A stretch of DNA of 64,000 nucleotides. Source: Certhia americana. Lineage: Eukaryota > Chordata > Aves > Passeriformes > Certhiidae. The first letter of the stretch is position 1; each line of letters opens with the position of its first letter. This document shows positions 14,299 to 28,036 of the stretch, in pieces. Under the pieces are notes generated by a model. That model saw only the letters and a program-made list of their open reading frames with translations. It ran no database searches and was not told where the DNA came from. The stretch lies in the NCBI GenBank assembly GCA_018697195.1, contig CM031879.1, positions 36,753,408-36,817,407 on the forward strand, written 5' to 3'. The translations under genes and the position numbers were made by a program.

Positions 14299-17288
14299 AC
14301 TCAATAAAAATAAAACAAACCAAAAAAACAAAAAATTCCACACCAGGCAATAAAAATTGAAAATTTAATTCGAAGTAACAGGTAATTGGCAGAAACACGC
14401 AAGAAATTGTGGCTAGCCTTGAATTTTCTAGGTGGTGACAGTTAAAATTACTTCAAGGCAGCACGCAATGCATTACTGTAGGGTGCAACAAGCAGTTATT
14501 CTGATATCAGAAGTGAATTGGGTTGTTTAGCTTCTCAGCTTCTTGAGCATTATAGGCATTTTAGTATAATTAAATGAAGATGAGTTGGATGACTATTACT
14601 TTCTCATGTTTACGGGCCTAACCATGATTCATAGTTTGTATATAAGGAATGCAATAGAAGTGTAGTAGATCTTGGAATATGGCCAAGTGCTGTTTATACA
14701 GACTTATAGAGATTTACTATACTAAATTAAATCTATATTACATCTAGTATAATATAGGTTAGTCCCCATCCAATGTAGTATATGTTGGCTGGCAGTATTT
14801 AGAACCAAATGCTTCAACAGGCATGCAAGAAATTCTTAACCAGCTTGTTATGTAGCAATCTGTCATGAGAAGTTACTTCCAATCCTTTACTGCTGTTTTA
14901 AAAGTGGACAAAGGAATGAGACTTTGAGCATGAGAATGAGGGTTGTGAAAGCGACTTCAAAGAGGGTGGGAGAGGACTGTTAGGTCACATTACAATTCTC
15001 TTCCCAAAGGACACATCCAGTACATTTCTGTTTACACAAAATTCTTTCATTCTCTCTTGTGTCCCAGGATAGACAGGTTCTTGTGTATTCCTAGAATATA
15101 ATCTAAGAAACTTCTTGGAATACGAACCTGAGTTTACAGAGATCTGTATTAACAGAAGTTAAAAACCATCCCTGATTGCCTTTCTCAAGATCCAGTTTCC
15201 TTTTACCTTTTCAGTACTAATTTCCATAAGAAGTGGTGGGCTCAAAGTATAGCCAATTAAGTTTTGTACTGCATCATTAACCTGCAAAACACAATTAGAT
15301 GAACAGGCTTGCTAAAAACAATCCATTGTCTTCTATGCTACTTTTCTTACACAAATCTTTTTACTGTCCTGTGTTCTAATGAGAGACATTTAAAATTAAA
15401 ATTTCCATCTCTCCTAAGCAGTTGTGACTTATGAAAAGAGACCTGAGAATAATTGGGTATTATTCACTCCAACTATGCTAAATTAATCTATTTATTTGCC
15501 TCTGCTGAAGTGCTGAGCAGTTGATGTACTCTGCAAACTGAGCCCCTTCCTTAGCCCATGTAGATAGACACAAAGTATATCAGGATCTATGCATGCATTC
15601 AAGCAGGTATTCGTCCTGCACCAGAAATACCATTCTTTGTTGGTTTTTTGTTATGGTTGTTGTCGCTGCTGTTCTAAAAGTGAAGTCTCCGCATCAAGGA
15701 CTGTCTGACAAGTGTGGCTGAACAGCCTGACTGTTCTGTAACTGCTGACCCATCAGCACCACGAGTGTAGGAAGAACAAGTGCTGAAGAGGAGGCGCGTT
15801 TGCTGGTGCAGCTACACTGTCTTCTGAAATGGGGTAATAGAGGCTGACAAAAACTGTTTCTATCAGAATAACGACATAGCTTAGAAGTTGTGCTGGCATC
15901 TGCTCTGCAGAGATCTGCTGACATAACTATGGCCTCAGTTAGATAAGCAAAACTGAATAAATAGAACAGAGGCAGGAAGGGAGAGGTGATGAGAGGAAGA
16001 GGAGTTAAAAGTAAGAAAGAGTTTTGCTGCATAGCAGGAGAATTATAAAGGTGTAGGAGGAGATTTTTCAAAGGCATGAATAGCTAAATCTATTAAGATT
16101 GCACAGTGACTGCAGGGGGAGAGATACAGATAGAGAGGAAAAATATAGAGAACAGAAAAATTTCTAGAGAAGGGATCTAAAGGGATAGAATAAAGTTGGT
16201 TAATGAAGCAGAGAAATGTGATGTTCAGGATAGCATGAGTCACACACCAGGATGAAGAAGAGGAGAGTGGAAAAACTGCCATGAGTAAAGGGAACAGGCT
16301 AAAACCACCAAATAAGTAGAAGAAGAAAAACCAAATGTTAATGCAGGTTGTGCTGAGATATCAGGTGATGAAAAATAAGTGTACGTGTCTAACCTCTCCT
16401 GCATGTAGATGCTCCTTCAATACACCATGGTGTGCTAGTTCTGATATCCAGACTGAAGGCCTGTTACATGTCACTGAGACTGCACATGTATGAAGGTATA
16501 AAGACAGCCCTTAAAACCTTCTAGGCTTGTCAGTATATTTCAACATAATTCAGGAGCTTTAGGATTGATCAGATTCTCATTTCACAGCAGGTGTCACTTT
16601 CCCATTTTGTTCCAGGATGGTTTGTCACAAGGAGTGTGAGTAGGCTTTGACAAAAAGAAGCAAAGTTCAAATTTGCCTGCTAGAAGTAATTACATAGAGA
16701 AGAAATAAATGTACCTAACTGTCATGTTTGTAATCCCTGCTGTAAATGCTAGGCAGTAGTTGCCTTTCGTTAGCAGAATTTAGACACTTAAGACTCTAGT
16801 ATCCATTTATTTCCCTGCTATCTTACAAGTGTTTTGCAACAAGGCGAAGACTAGATTCAGAATCTACTACTGCTAGTACTAAAATGAGCTGGAAAGTGGC
16901 TGTACTGTAAATCTAAAAGTTCTTGATTTGAGCAATGCAAAGGACAGTAAAATATATAATGAACATATAACTATAGGTTCTTGTTATGCTAGATAAAAGG
17001 GTAGAAATATAAAGGCTTCAGGAGTGTCTTTCGAGAGTTTCAGATGGTAACTTCATTGTTCTCTTGGCACAGCTGTAGGTAAGTTCACTTTGAAGTGAGA
17101 TCTGACCAGAGGACTCTGTGCTGTAGGGCAGTTCTCAGCTGCTCTGTCTCACCCTGTAGATGCCCACTTTTAATTGAGTCTACTCTATCAGCAGAAAAAG
17201 CTGCTGTGTTGAGCTGTTCCTATGTCACCGGCAACATGTATTTCTTGAAGTGTTGTGCCATCACGGTTTGCTTGGTGGAGCTGCACTA

Positions 17289-17355
17289 AGGGGCTATATC
17301 ACCTCCCTGAGCTTCAGTCTTTAAACTGGCCCCCAGTGATGATGAACTCATGGGA
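17289..17355 (+). repeat. Possible MIR-type SINE relic
   Basis: The stretch 'tcacctccctgagcttcagt' followed by 'ctttaaactgg' and 'agtgatgatga' resembles the conserved core and 3' part of MIR/CORE-SINEs (a phrase like 'cttaacctctctgagcctca', then 'tgtaaaatgg', then 'ataatgata'). The match is by eye and degraded; chance similarity is possible. Confidence 0.35.
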
Positions 17356-19214
17356 CTGGAATGTGGGATAGGCAAACATCTAGTGAAGCAATCACTGGGC
17401 TTTGGTCAGGAATCTGCAGACAGAAAGAGTAAAAAATGTAAGAGTGAGGGAAGTGAAGAATAGTGCTGAGTTCCAACCTAATTAATAAGTGTCTTTACAA
17501 AATTTTGACTACTTTCACCTTGTGTGCAGGCAAAGGCATCCCAACGCTTCAGCCCTCATGAGCCTTTCCATCTTTTTCTACCAAAGTTACAGCCTTCAGT
17601 TTGTTCCCATTAAGAGCATCCAGTGACAGACAGTGCCTGGCTGATATTGCAGTTCTTTGCTCTTTAGCATTTCTTCTACAAGAGCCAATAGTGTTTCAGG
17701 GAGATGGCACTCTCCACTTGGGAGAGAGCCACCTGCCACTATATTTCCTTCTCTCCCAGTGGTGTATTTTGGCAGTAGATTTCCTTTGCAGCTGTGACTA
17801 CAGTTTGCATTTGGAGAGTATTGGTTTAGAAAGAGAAGGCATTTAACAGAGATAACAATTAGTGTTTTCAAATGGTTGGAAAGGTGATGAAAATTCTAGA
17901 TACGGCTTATGCCTGCGGATTATAAACAAATATCACTCCTTGCCAAAAATGCTGCTTCTGTCTCCTACTGTGACAGCTGATAATGGCTGAAACACAGTTG
18001 CTGCATTAGCGTGGATCTCAATAGGAAGGGGCTTTTGGTGGGAAATTGTCAACTTGCCTCCAGGCTAGTTAAATTCTTCCACAAAAAATGGACTGCATGT
18101 GTGTACAGCCTGGAAGCTGTACTTGTTCATTAGTTCTGAAGAGATGCCTTGGCTTTTGTTTATTTAGGTGTTCTGTGAAGTTAAAGCTGTTAGTTCTTTT
18201 GTAAAGGGCAGAAGACAAGAAATATGTGGTATTTAATGTGTGTCAAAAAAATTAAATAATACACTTTTCTGTTTACAACTTGTCTTTGTTTTCTAGGTTT
18301 AAATAATTTTAAATTATTCTATTTGCTTTTTCGCAGCAAAAATATGAACAGAATGAACTTCAAAACTATGTTGAACTAAGCTTTTATCTGTTTTTTTGCT
18401 AACAATTGCTAATAAATAAACAAGAATTACAGGCTTGTAATTAGAGGTTTAGTAGTTGCTGCTTAGTTTAAAATGACCTTGAAGTGGTATTCTGCTTTTC
18501 ATCTTTCTTTTCTCTTTACTAATGTACATTCCAGCAGGGCTAATTCCCTTTTTTTCCTCCAAGGCCTTTGTTGAAGTGAAGGCAAAACTTTGACTTTCGT
18601 CTTTTCGTATTTATGATAATCTTCTTCTTGTCACATTCTTAACACTTTACTGCATCCACTTTCATTCCATTGTGAATGTCCCTTGTGCTCTAAGTCCAAT
18701 TTTCTGCTTTTACCTCACAGTGCTTAAACTACCCATTCTATTCTGCTCTGTTTTCATTGAGAACCAGCCCTTAGCAACTAGATAACGGCCTGTTACTGAA
18801 GATTTCTTCTTTTCACACACTATAATACATCTTTTCTCTTCCAAAGAGATTTTTTGAGCTCATCAAATGCCCCTGCTACAGAACAATGCATCCGTGTGCT
18901 TTCTCTCAAATAGCTTTTCTCTTCACAGAACTTTGAAATGCTGACTTATTTATTTCTTTCGTCTAAAGATAAAGCAAACAATTTCATCAATCATGTTGAA
19001 TTCTTTTGTTCTCGTTTTTTATAAAGTAGGTATAATCTCTTATAAGGAAAGCTCTTAGCTGCAAGTTTTTTAGAGGAAGCCAAGGTTTTCTTTAATAATT
19101 AGTTCTGCATTCATTTTAGAGGACCAGGCTCTTCCAAGTAGTGCAGGCATTGTCATTTGAGTCCAGTTTGTGTTTACATGCTTTTATGCAGACAAAATGC
19201 CCATGTCACAAAGC

Positions 19215-19262
19215 AAAAACACATGTACTGAAAGGACCTTAAAGGTCATGCTAGCCTCCCTA
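19215..19262 (-). repeat. Possible old CR1 3'-end fragment
   Basis: 'actgaaaggaccttaaaggtcatgctag' followed by 'cctccctac' resembles the antisense CR1 tail, in which 'ggaccttaaagatcatctag' leads to 'ccaacccccctgc'. Only about 45 bp is recognisable and no terminal octamer repeats remain. Confidence 0.4.
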
Positions 19263-20559
19263 CATTCTGCTTCTGTTTGGCTCAGTACCCCTCATCCTTT
19301 TTCAGATAGATTCGCTTTGCTTTAGAGATTGCAGAGGGGGAAAAAACCAAAAAACCCCCAAAACAACCAGCTATCAGAAGATCTAAATTAAGTTGAAATT
19401 ATCACTTGTTTATCCTGGACACTCCTCTTGAACAGTAGAAGATATGAACCTCTGGCTGTGTATCATCCTTCTTGTAGGCCAAGTTCACCAGACAAACAGT
19501 GGGTAGCACAAAACCTCAGATGTTTACTCTTCAGTGCTAAAACTCACCCCAGCTTTTTAAGTCTGCGCTCTCACTCCCAGAAGGCCACAGATCACATAAT
19601 ATCAAAAGTTACATTTTTCAGCTAAAAGTTGGATAAAGATGCATAGTTTTACACTAGCTGTGGTGACCTAAAAAAAAGTGGGAACTGAACACATAACTTG
19701 TTGTCTTCATTTTGTGACAACAGATAATCCTACTTTCCTATGCAAATATGATCAGTAATTTTTTTGTGTTCTGTTTTAAATTGATCATAGTTATAGATTT
19801 AAGGGTGCTGACCAATAAACATTTATAATTCCATATCTGAATATAGAGGTTTACAGTAAAAAAAAAAATAGGGAGAAAAAAAGGAAACAACAAAAAAACC
19901 AAAGCATTGTTACAAAAGTTGAAGCATTCAATTAAACAACATGGCCATCAAGAAAATAAGAACTTAAATATAAAAGATTGGTTTTTGTACTGTTTGTTTG
20001 GATATCTTATATCAATAAGTTGTCTATGCAAAGTAGAACTCTTAGGTTCAATCCTGTTCATTTGCTTATTCAAAACTTGTTTCTTTCTGCATGAATGTTA
20101 ACTGCATAGCACTTAGTGTACACTCAGCCCATCTTCTGATGTCTCGGTTGGACAATTAATCAGCTAAATCTACAGGAAAACTTAGGATGTGTGACAACAT
20201 GCTTCAAGGTGTTTCGCTATTAGAGACTTAACTGCAATAGCAGTATCTACTGGGCTGCATTAAAAATAACATTCCTGTAACCATCCTGTAACCAGTGAGC
20301 TGTTCAGAGTGTTCCAAGTGTAATTACCCATAGGTTAAGTAAAATTTGCTCAAACTTGAAAACCTGAATTATCCTACTTAAACGCTTTTGATGAACAACA
20401 CTTTCCCCTGAACACGTACTGTATCAGTGGTTTAAAACAAAGAGCACTGTTCTGGGTCAGAAGAAAGAAGTGCCCAGAACAAAATTGGGAAAGCCAGCAA
20501 TAGCAATAAATCAGCCTTGCCTATTAAGTAGGATTTCTAGCTCCCTCAGGTTGTTTTGG

Positions 20560-21440
20560 CAATAGCACTAACCTTAGTTGCTCTCCTGCAGCAGTAGGTG
20601 GCTAATGAGGCAGAATGATCTATCAATCACTGCCTCAGAATGCTGCTGCAGACTGTTGTCCAGATTTGGGGTAGATCCCTCCTTCAGTCTAAAAGGGCAT
20701 GATGCTCTGGAATCTGCCATCTTGAAAGAGGCACACAGAAGGGCTACTTTCAGAATTCAGCCCAGGCATCTCAGTTGGCCTAAGTCCACCAAGTTTCTTT
20801 CAAACCTGTGCAGAACCTCCAGATGGAGGTGAGGAATATTCATGACGCAGAAGGGCCGTATATACCATCAGGCAGAGACACCAGATTGCTTTTGTCATCC
20901 TGTTTATGAAAGCAGAGAAAATTGAGGTCGTGGGTTGGATTAGAGAATTCCTGATTCTGTGATTATAAATACCCATGATCCTGCCATCCTTGGACTGTGT
21001 CACAGCTTCAGAATAAGCTTCCTGTACAATATCCAGAAGATGTGAGTACCTTAAAATGGGTTGCTCAGCAGCCAGCATGCTGAGTGAGAAGCTGTCTAGT
21101 CAGCAGGGTGTGCTAAAAGCAGAAGTGACTCATAAATCTTGCTTCTCCTCTGAACTGTATCCAGCACCTTCTTAGAGGTACATGCCTCAAGACAGGCATG
21201 CAAGTCCTTTTTTGCAGAAGCTGAATGGTGATGACTCTTTCCTTGGAGATAGCAACACTGCGTATGCAAAACCCAAGTGATGAGAACTCACTCATTGAAG
21301 ATAACCTTAGGCTTAGTCTGTTGTGTGTCCAAGGGAATTCAAAGCTTTATCATACAAGCTTTCTCTGGTCTACAGAAGTGAGGGGAATATGGCCACGCCA
21401 AGCATTTCCATGTGCAAAAACCCTAAAAGTTTTAAACCTA
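20560..21440. other. Unclassified GC-richer block
   Basis: About 0.9 kb that is less AT-rich than its surroundings, with overlapping short open frames on both strands (20578-20832 plus; 20800-21078 minus; 21113-21295 minus; 21225-21443 plus). None encodes a recognisable domain and the frames do not join into one protein. It reads like decayed mobile-element or other once-unique sequence. I could not match it to CR1 or to the LTRs in this window. Confidence 0.35.
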
Positions 21441-22799
21441 TAAAAAATCCCTAAATTACCATTTATCCTGAACTTTATTTCAACAACAAGAACAAAGCCA
21501 AGAAGTTTTGTTGGTTTTTCCTTTTTTTTAATTTTGTTTTGTTATTTCCTCATCTTTGTTCTGGAGTTCTGTTCTCTAATATTGTTCATGCGTATGCTGG
21601 ATACAACGTTCTTGTGGTTGGGATCCTTCCTAAACTGATCATCTGAAGAAATAATTGCAGAACAAGCAATAGTTGTATTAACAACAGAAATCAGTGCTTA
21701 TACTAATACTTTATAAACTGCCTCATTTTAAGGTTATCAGTTATTAAAAAATTTCAGATATGCATAAGGGCATCTTTATAAAACTTGTCTTTCCAAAACA
21801 CTATAGGGAATACATGGTTATTAATCTCAAATTATGATTTCTTGCTTTCTTTCTTTCAGTAGAAAAATGTTTCAAGTAGGAAATTAAATGTCATGTAATT
21901 GATTGGTAATTTTCCCTCCTGCTGTGTGCAGAAGGCTATTGGATGATGGCGTATCATTCTCAACAGGGGGGAAAAGTATCAGTCATTAAGGGACAATTAG
22001 TTTCAATTTTCACCATTTTATTTCCATGTGCTGATAAGATTGTCTAAAAAATCTATGTATATAATTAACCATAAATATCAAATAACTTTTTTTAGAGAAT
22101 ATTTTAACTTAAAAACCAAATCTAAGTGCAGATGCTTCCTGTGTTCCCCATGTTTCTTCTTTCCTGCACTGGTAGCATTCAAGAAACAATAATTTTCGTG
22201 TAGCTGCAGTTAACAGAACCTGTCACAATCACTCAGCTTTTGTTCATGGTTTTGCAGCATTTTTCCTGATTTCAGTACTGCTATGATATGGCAGAAGAAA
22301 ACCCTGAAAAATCTTTTTGACAGTATCACAACTTATGAAAATGGTGTATTCCCCCCCATCTGTTCAGAAGAAAAGTCTTGGACTCAAACTGCTGTTGTTT
22401 GCTTTCTTGCAATAATAGTAGTGTATAATTAATGCACACCTAGTAGGTATATACCTGTGATATATATTTAGAGAAAGATGTATTTGTGCACACATGGGTA
22501 CTTTACATGTGTCTGATGGAGATGTGTGATGACCTGCTGAGACTTCTTAAAACTAGAATGAATGTACCTGAGAAGTCTGAATCTTGATCATACAGAATTT
22601 GCAAAGTTTGATCTACGAAATTCACTCACATGGTATTTTTCCCATTAGTACACTTGGCTGATGCATCTAAAGCTTTAATGCCAAATACCAACTATTTACA
22701 TGTTTCTAAATGCCATAAACATAATTTTATCATAGGATCTGAAAAACTAGCTGAGCTGTTGCCTTTTCCCACCTACCACAAGTGATGTAGCCCAGATTT

Positions 22800-22872
22800 C
22801 ATGAGTTTACTGTGTGATCTGTAGTAAGTTTTCAAGGTCTTTGAAGTTCAGTTTGTAATTGCATTTATAATA
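22800..22872 (+). repeat. Possible MIR-type SINE relic
   Basis: 'tttactgtgtgatctgtagt' then 'aagttttcaaggtctttgaa' then 'gttcagtttgtaa' and 'ataata' follow the order of the MIR core ('ctgtgtgaccttgggcaagt', 'cacttaacctctctgag', 'cctcagttt', 'tgtaaaatgg'). Heavily degraded and judged by eye. Confidence 0.37.
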
Positions 22873-25800
22873 CTGCAGATGTAATGGTGAAAAAACACTC
22901 AATGATGAAGTAAAATGTGGTACTCAATAAATTCAGCATATATGACTGAATATATGCAGAAAGCAGATCCTTTTCAGGAAGAAGGTGCCATTTTTATATA
23001 GTCACTTTTCAGAATCACATTCTGAGGTGCCAATTACTTCACAACCTAAGTCCAGGACTGCACTGATGTGAGAGCTACCCAAACCACACATCTCAGCTCC
23101 CCACGTTTGGTTCCTTAGTGCATGTACCTAATTAATTTTGCTAGCCCCATGGTTACTGACTGCAGAAATTGGGACACGTAAGAAATGCTAATAAAAAGAA
23201 AATTCAAAGGGGAAATAGTGAATTTAAGCAAGAACATTAATAACATTTCTCTATATTATTTTCACTTTCTCTTATGTTGTTCCTTATGAATTTACTATGT
23301 CATAGTTAAACTCTATGGCACTTTACTAGTTTATAGCCATTATTAGAGCCATTGATTGGACAAGAGCCACATATGGAAATGTAAGTTGATTTTATGCAAC
23401 GTACACATCAAAAATTTATTGATATAAAGGGCTTCATTATTTGTAAGATTACTCTAAAATGATTTTGGAACAGCAAGAACACTCTTTGGACTGCATTAGA
23501 ATTCCATGCTTAAATTCAGTTGAACACTAATTTTTATATAAATTCTTTTGTCTTACACTGCTGTATAAAGGAAGTCTGGAAGTAAATACCAGGGGAGGAG
23601 AAACACAGATTGCAGGTTCAGGAAATGAGATGCAAGTGTGAAAGATGACAGAATGATCATGTGGGAGGAAATTACTGTAGTTTCTTTCTTTCCCTTTTTC
23701 TATTAATAACTAGCTATTATCAAGGAGCTCAGACATTTTAAAGCAGCAATTGCTGTAGCAAAGACAGAGAGTTTAAATTATACATACTGTGAAGCTTTGA
23801 CAGGTAACCTCACTGCTGCTGAAACATGACAATAACATCAACATCCAGAGAGACAGGGCTGTCTCTATCCCCATTACCTCCAAATATCAAAGGAAACACA
23901 TGACTAAGAAATATCATATACTTAGGGCAAAGTAAGAGTTTCAAAACATGGTCAGGCATTTATGTAGTGAATCTATGTAAGTGACCCACCATTCTTGACT
24001 TACTTTGCAATGTGACCTAAACAGAGATGTTTCTCTGTAACTGCTATGAACTCCCTGGCTGCCATGTGCTCTTCTGCATTGCAGGAGCAGAGGTTTGAAG
24101 TGCAGTCAAAAAGTTATGGCTGGAAAGAAAATAGTGTCAGCCTCACTGTTCTCAGTTAAATTACTTGTGGTCTTACCAACAGCTTAAAGGAGTGAGTCTG
24201 AAAATACAAGCTTGCATAGCTGACATTATATGGTTAACTTTGAAACATGCTTAGACATGAAATGTTCCATTATAATGAGTTCAATTAAATAAAATCTTTT
24301 ATTGCAATAGAGAACAGTGAACTATTCTATGCTTATTCTTCATATTTTCTAGATTTTTCAGATATACTATGAAAGTGAATTAGGCTGAGAAGAGTAGACA
24401 GAGACTTGGCTATTGTTTTGATACAACTCATACTCAAATAATAGGTTTTCAGTGTGAATGTTAGACTTACAGATTTCTCAGGAAATCTGAGAATATTTCA
24501 CTTTCTCATGAGAATTAACTTATATTTGGCCATCAAGTTATTGTCTTTTAGATATTTTTCTAAAATATTTGTTCCCACTTTAAGTAAATGCTAGAGATTG
24601 ATACGGAGCTCGTGTCTAATAATGGGAAGATTAGTTAACTGGTCCAGGAATGTGCTGTAGATAACTGTCAGCCTTGCTGTTGACCCTCAAAACTGAAAGT
24701 TTTGGCTAGGTGTCAAAAAATATGTCTTCCAAACTCTCCATCTCTTTGCTGCTTTGGGGTTGCAGCACTTCTGCCTGACTTGGTATGTGACTGCTGTTCT
24801 TCCCCCATTCTTGCTTATACACTGAGCTACTCAAACGTGCTCCAGGACATGTGATACTCCTTTGGCAGGACATGCAGGCATGGACATTTCTAAAGCTGAG
24901 CAATGAAGTAGCCATAGGCTTTGGGGAAAAGATTTAGGTGCTTTATCTTGTTTATTCAGTTCATTCAGCCAATGAAAGTGTTGGTGTGGTGTTAGTAGCA
25001 GGCGTTGGAAAGCTCATTAAAGAGCTGATGTACAGATGGTGTCTGAAAAGTGTCAGTTCATGTTTTATAACATGAAAACTGTCAGCAGGAGAAGTGTCTC
25101 TTTTCCATTGAAAGAGGTGCAGGTGGGGATGTTGCTGGGACATTTCTTGTGCCTTGATAGAAGCACAGAGAGGACACCTGAATTCCCACACCAAGGTTCT
25201 TCATCAGAACTTTTTTTCCACATGAACTGTTGGCCTTTCATGTACCTTCTTTAAAGCAGTACTAAATCTGGATTACATTGTAAACCTTTGTGGTAGTCAT
25301 GAAAAGGCTGTTTTGATACATCTTTATCATGACCTTCCATTCTTCTGAAAATGTACTTATAGTCTCATCTTTATAAAAGGCCAAGAAAGTCTCTTTTCTG
25401 AGCTTGTCTTTTAAAATAACTGTCCTTTACTGAAGTTACAAAGATAAGCTATTTCATTAGTAGAAAGATGAATGAGTAAAAATGTATTATTAACATCTCA
25501 GAATGCTTAAGTCTAAGAAGAGATCCCTTATTGTAGATACCTTTAAACATTCTGCTAATGATCCCATCTTCTGATGAATTACTTTCATCAAAAACACTCT
25601 AGTGGAATGAGGTATATTTTCAATGTGGTGCAAACCTTTCTCTGGCAATACTGTGTGCTTACCCTGGGTATACTGGCATTGAAAGCTAATAGTTGCTTTC
25701 TCTTTCAGTGCTCAGGTTCTGTAAACAAAAATGATCAAGGGACACAGCTGTGTAATTTTTCTTCTTTCTTGGATAAGTTTTGTTATTACGTTACATACAT

Positions 25801-28005
25801 TACAAGGGATGTAACTGCTGAGCTGAACATGTTTTGTGTGCTGAAGAGATTAGCTTTCCAGGAAATACCATTTAACAGTATAGATCCCAATTTACGTCTT
25901 GAGTATACTTAATAGCTCTACTACAGTTGGAACATAAAATTTTGAAAGAATGATGACAATTATTTCTGAAAACTTAAACAGCTACTCATAGCAACACTAT
26001 AGTTGTATGTTTTTAATAATTTCATTAACTTTAATATGGCAAAAAAAGTGGCAGTAAAGTAAAAGGATACTTTCTAAAAAATTTCTCATTGGGAAGAAAT
26101 TATTTACTTAGCATGGGATGTCTGACCTGTTTACAGTCACACTGCATGCAGTTTGGATTCAGCAGATAAGAGGAGAAATGAGCAAATATCAATTGTCTGA
26201 AATCCACCATGCAGAAGGAATGTAGCTGATTTTACACCTATAAGGTTATGTGTTTAGCAGCTGCTATGGTACTCCTACTGCAATTTAACCACATAGAAAC
26301 ACACTAATTAACTTTGCTGCCCTTTGGCATTTTATTTTTTTTTCATATTTTTTGTAAGGCTATCATAATTCTCCCCATGATTTTCCAGAAGGTTCTTGAG
26401 TTTTGCTCATTCCAGAAAATCCCCCTTTTGTGTGAATCACTGTGGACATCTCACAGAGTTCTCATTAATTTTCTGACTATTCAGTTTATTTTTTTAAAAA
26501 GTTTAAAATTTCCCATGAGATTAGTCTTCCCAATTTTTCCACATCTTACTTTTCATATGCCAGAATGTTTGCAGACTGTTTCCCTTTGAGCACATTCTTT
26601 CAACTCTTGATTTCCAGAATCTACCCAATGCTCTGTGTATTCATCCATATTTGAAGTTTTGCATCTCTTTACTCCTCTCCTAAGAGACACTGCTGCTTTA
26701 CAATTTTCTTAAGAGGTGCTTTCCAATGGGACTCTTCCCATCAGGATCCATACCAGCACATACTAAGGCAGTCAGCCAATACTTTGTACCTCCATAACAA
26801 AATCCCTTGCTTCTTACTAATCTCCAGCATGTATACGTGTATTTCTCAAATGATTCATTTTCAGAGGAAATTATGTTGAAATTATGTAGAAGTTTGAGCT
26901 GAAAATTCATGTTTGTCAGAGTTATTCAGGCATAGGGAACAGTAAAGCTCTAAGTCCTTGGTCTCCTCAAAGGTTCAGTTGGATTTTCAGTCAACACATC
27001 CCTACTTCTAAACAGAGATGAGCATTACTTTGAAGTACTCCATGTTTGTCTATTGTTTCATTTTACATGTCTTATAATGACTATATGGCACTGTTGGGCA
27101 GTGAATGGGCAGTGGTATGCCAAAGAATTGACATGGTCAGGAAAAGCATGTAAGTTACTTTTATATTTTTTTAAAAAAAATTCTCTACAATTGTACTTTT
27201 CTCTACAATTACTAATGTACTCTTATTTATGACTGGATATTGCACATGAAACATGCAATTTTTCATACATAGCACTATAAGCATTGTAGTGAACATTGAA
27301 CTGAAAAACATAGTCGAGTGGAATGACGTTTCATTTTTTAACATACAAGAAATTTTTGCTTGCAACTACCATTTCATAAATGGCAGATAATCTGCTAGTG
27401 ATTTGTAGATCTTTACCTTCAGCAATGCACTGCAGCATTCAAGTAACCCCCTTTTTGTTTAAAAGGCCAGTTTAAATCTAATTATTCTGTATTCTATGTT
27501 CAGTCTCTAATACTACCACGGTGTTTATACCATTATTGTGGAAAGCTGCAACACTACAGTTACAAAAGGCATCAGATGTTATAAACAAGTGGGCATGTGC
27601 TTTTAGCAGAAGGCTTTTCCTGAATCAAGATCCTTTTTCAGCCCCTCCACACCTTTCTGAAATATCACGACTGTGTCACTGGCATATAAAGGTCAAAGTT
27701 TCTGTGGCAAATCTCAAACCATTTGTGCATGCCTCATTAGATGTAGTTGCCTCTAACTGCACTGGGAATCTGTTGAGGATTGTTCCTGGAGATCACAGGA
27801 ATAGTCTGATTTGTTGGTTTTTTCTCCTTTTAAGTAAATCAAACCGTAATGCCTCAAATTTGTTCTTCGAATATATTTTCAAAATATAGTTCCAAAAACT
27901 AGAAGCAAATAAATTACATTTGCCTTAATTTTTAATTAGCTGAAAGTCGTCACTGCAAATTGCGTCTTCCATTGCTAAATAGAATAGTCAACTGCCAGGC
28001 CTGAA

Positions 28006-28036
28006 ATAATTAAGCAATATATTATAATTAAGCAAT
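28006..28036. repeat. 13-bp direct repeat, period 18
   Basis: 'ataattaagcaat' occurs at 28006-28018 and again at 28024-28036 in an AT-rich stretch. A minor local duplication. Confidence 0.7.

Noticed and set aside
15694..16077. 127-codon minus-strand frame
   Set aside because: Leu/Ser-rich translation of a purine-rich plus strand; no domain and no exon signals.
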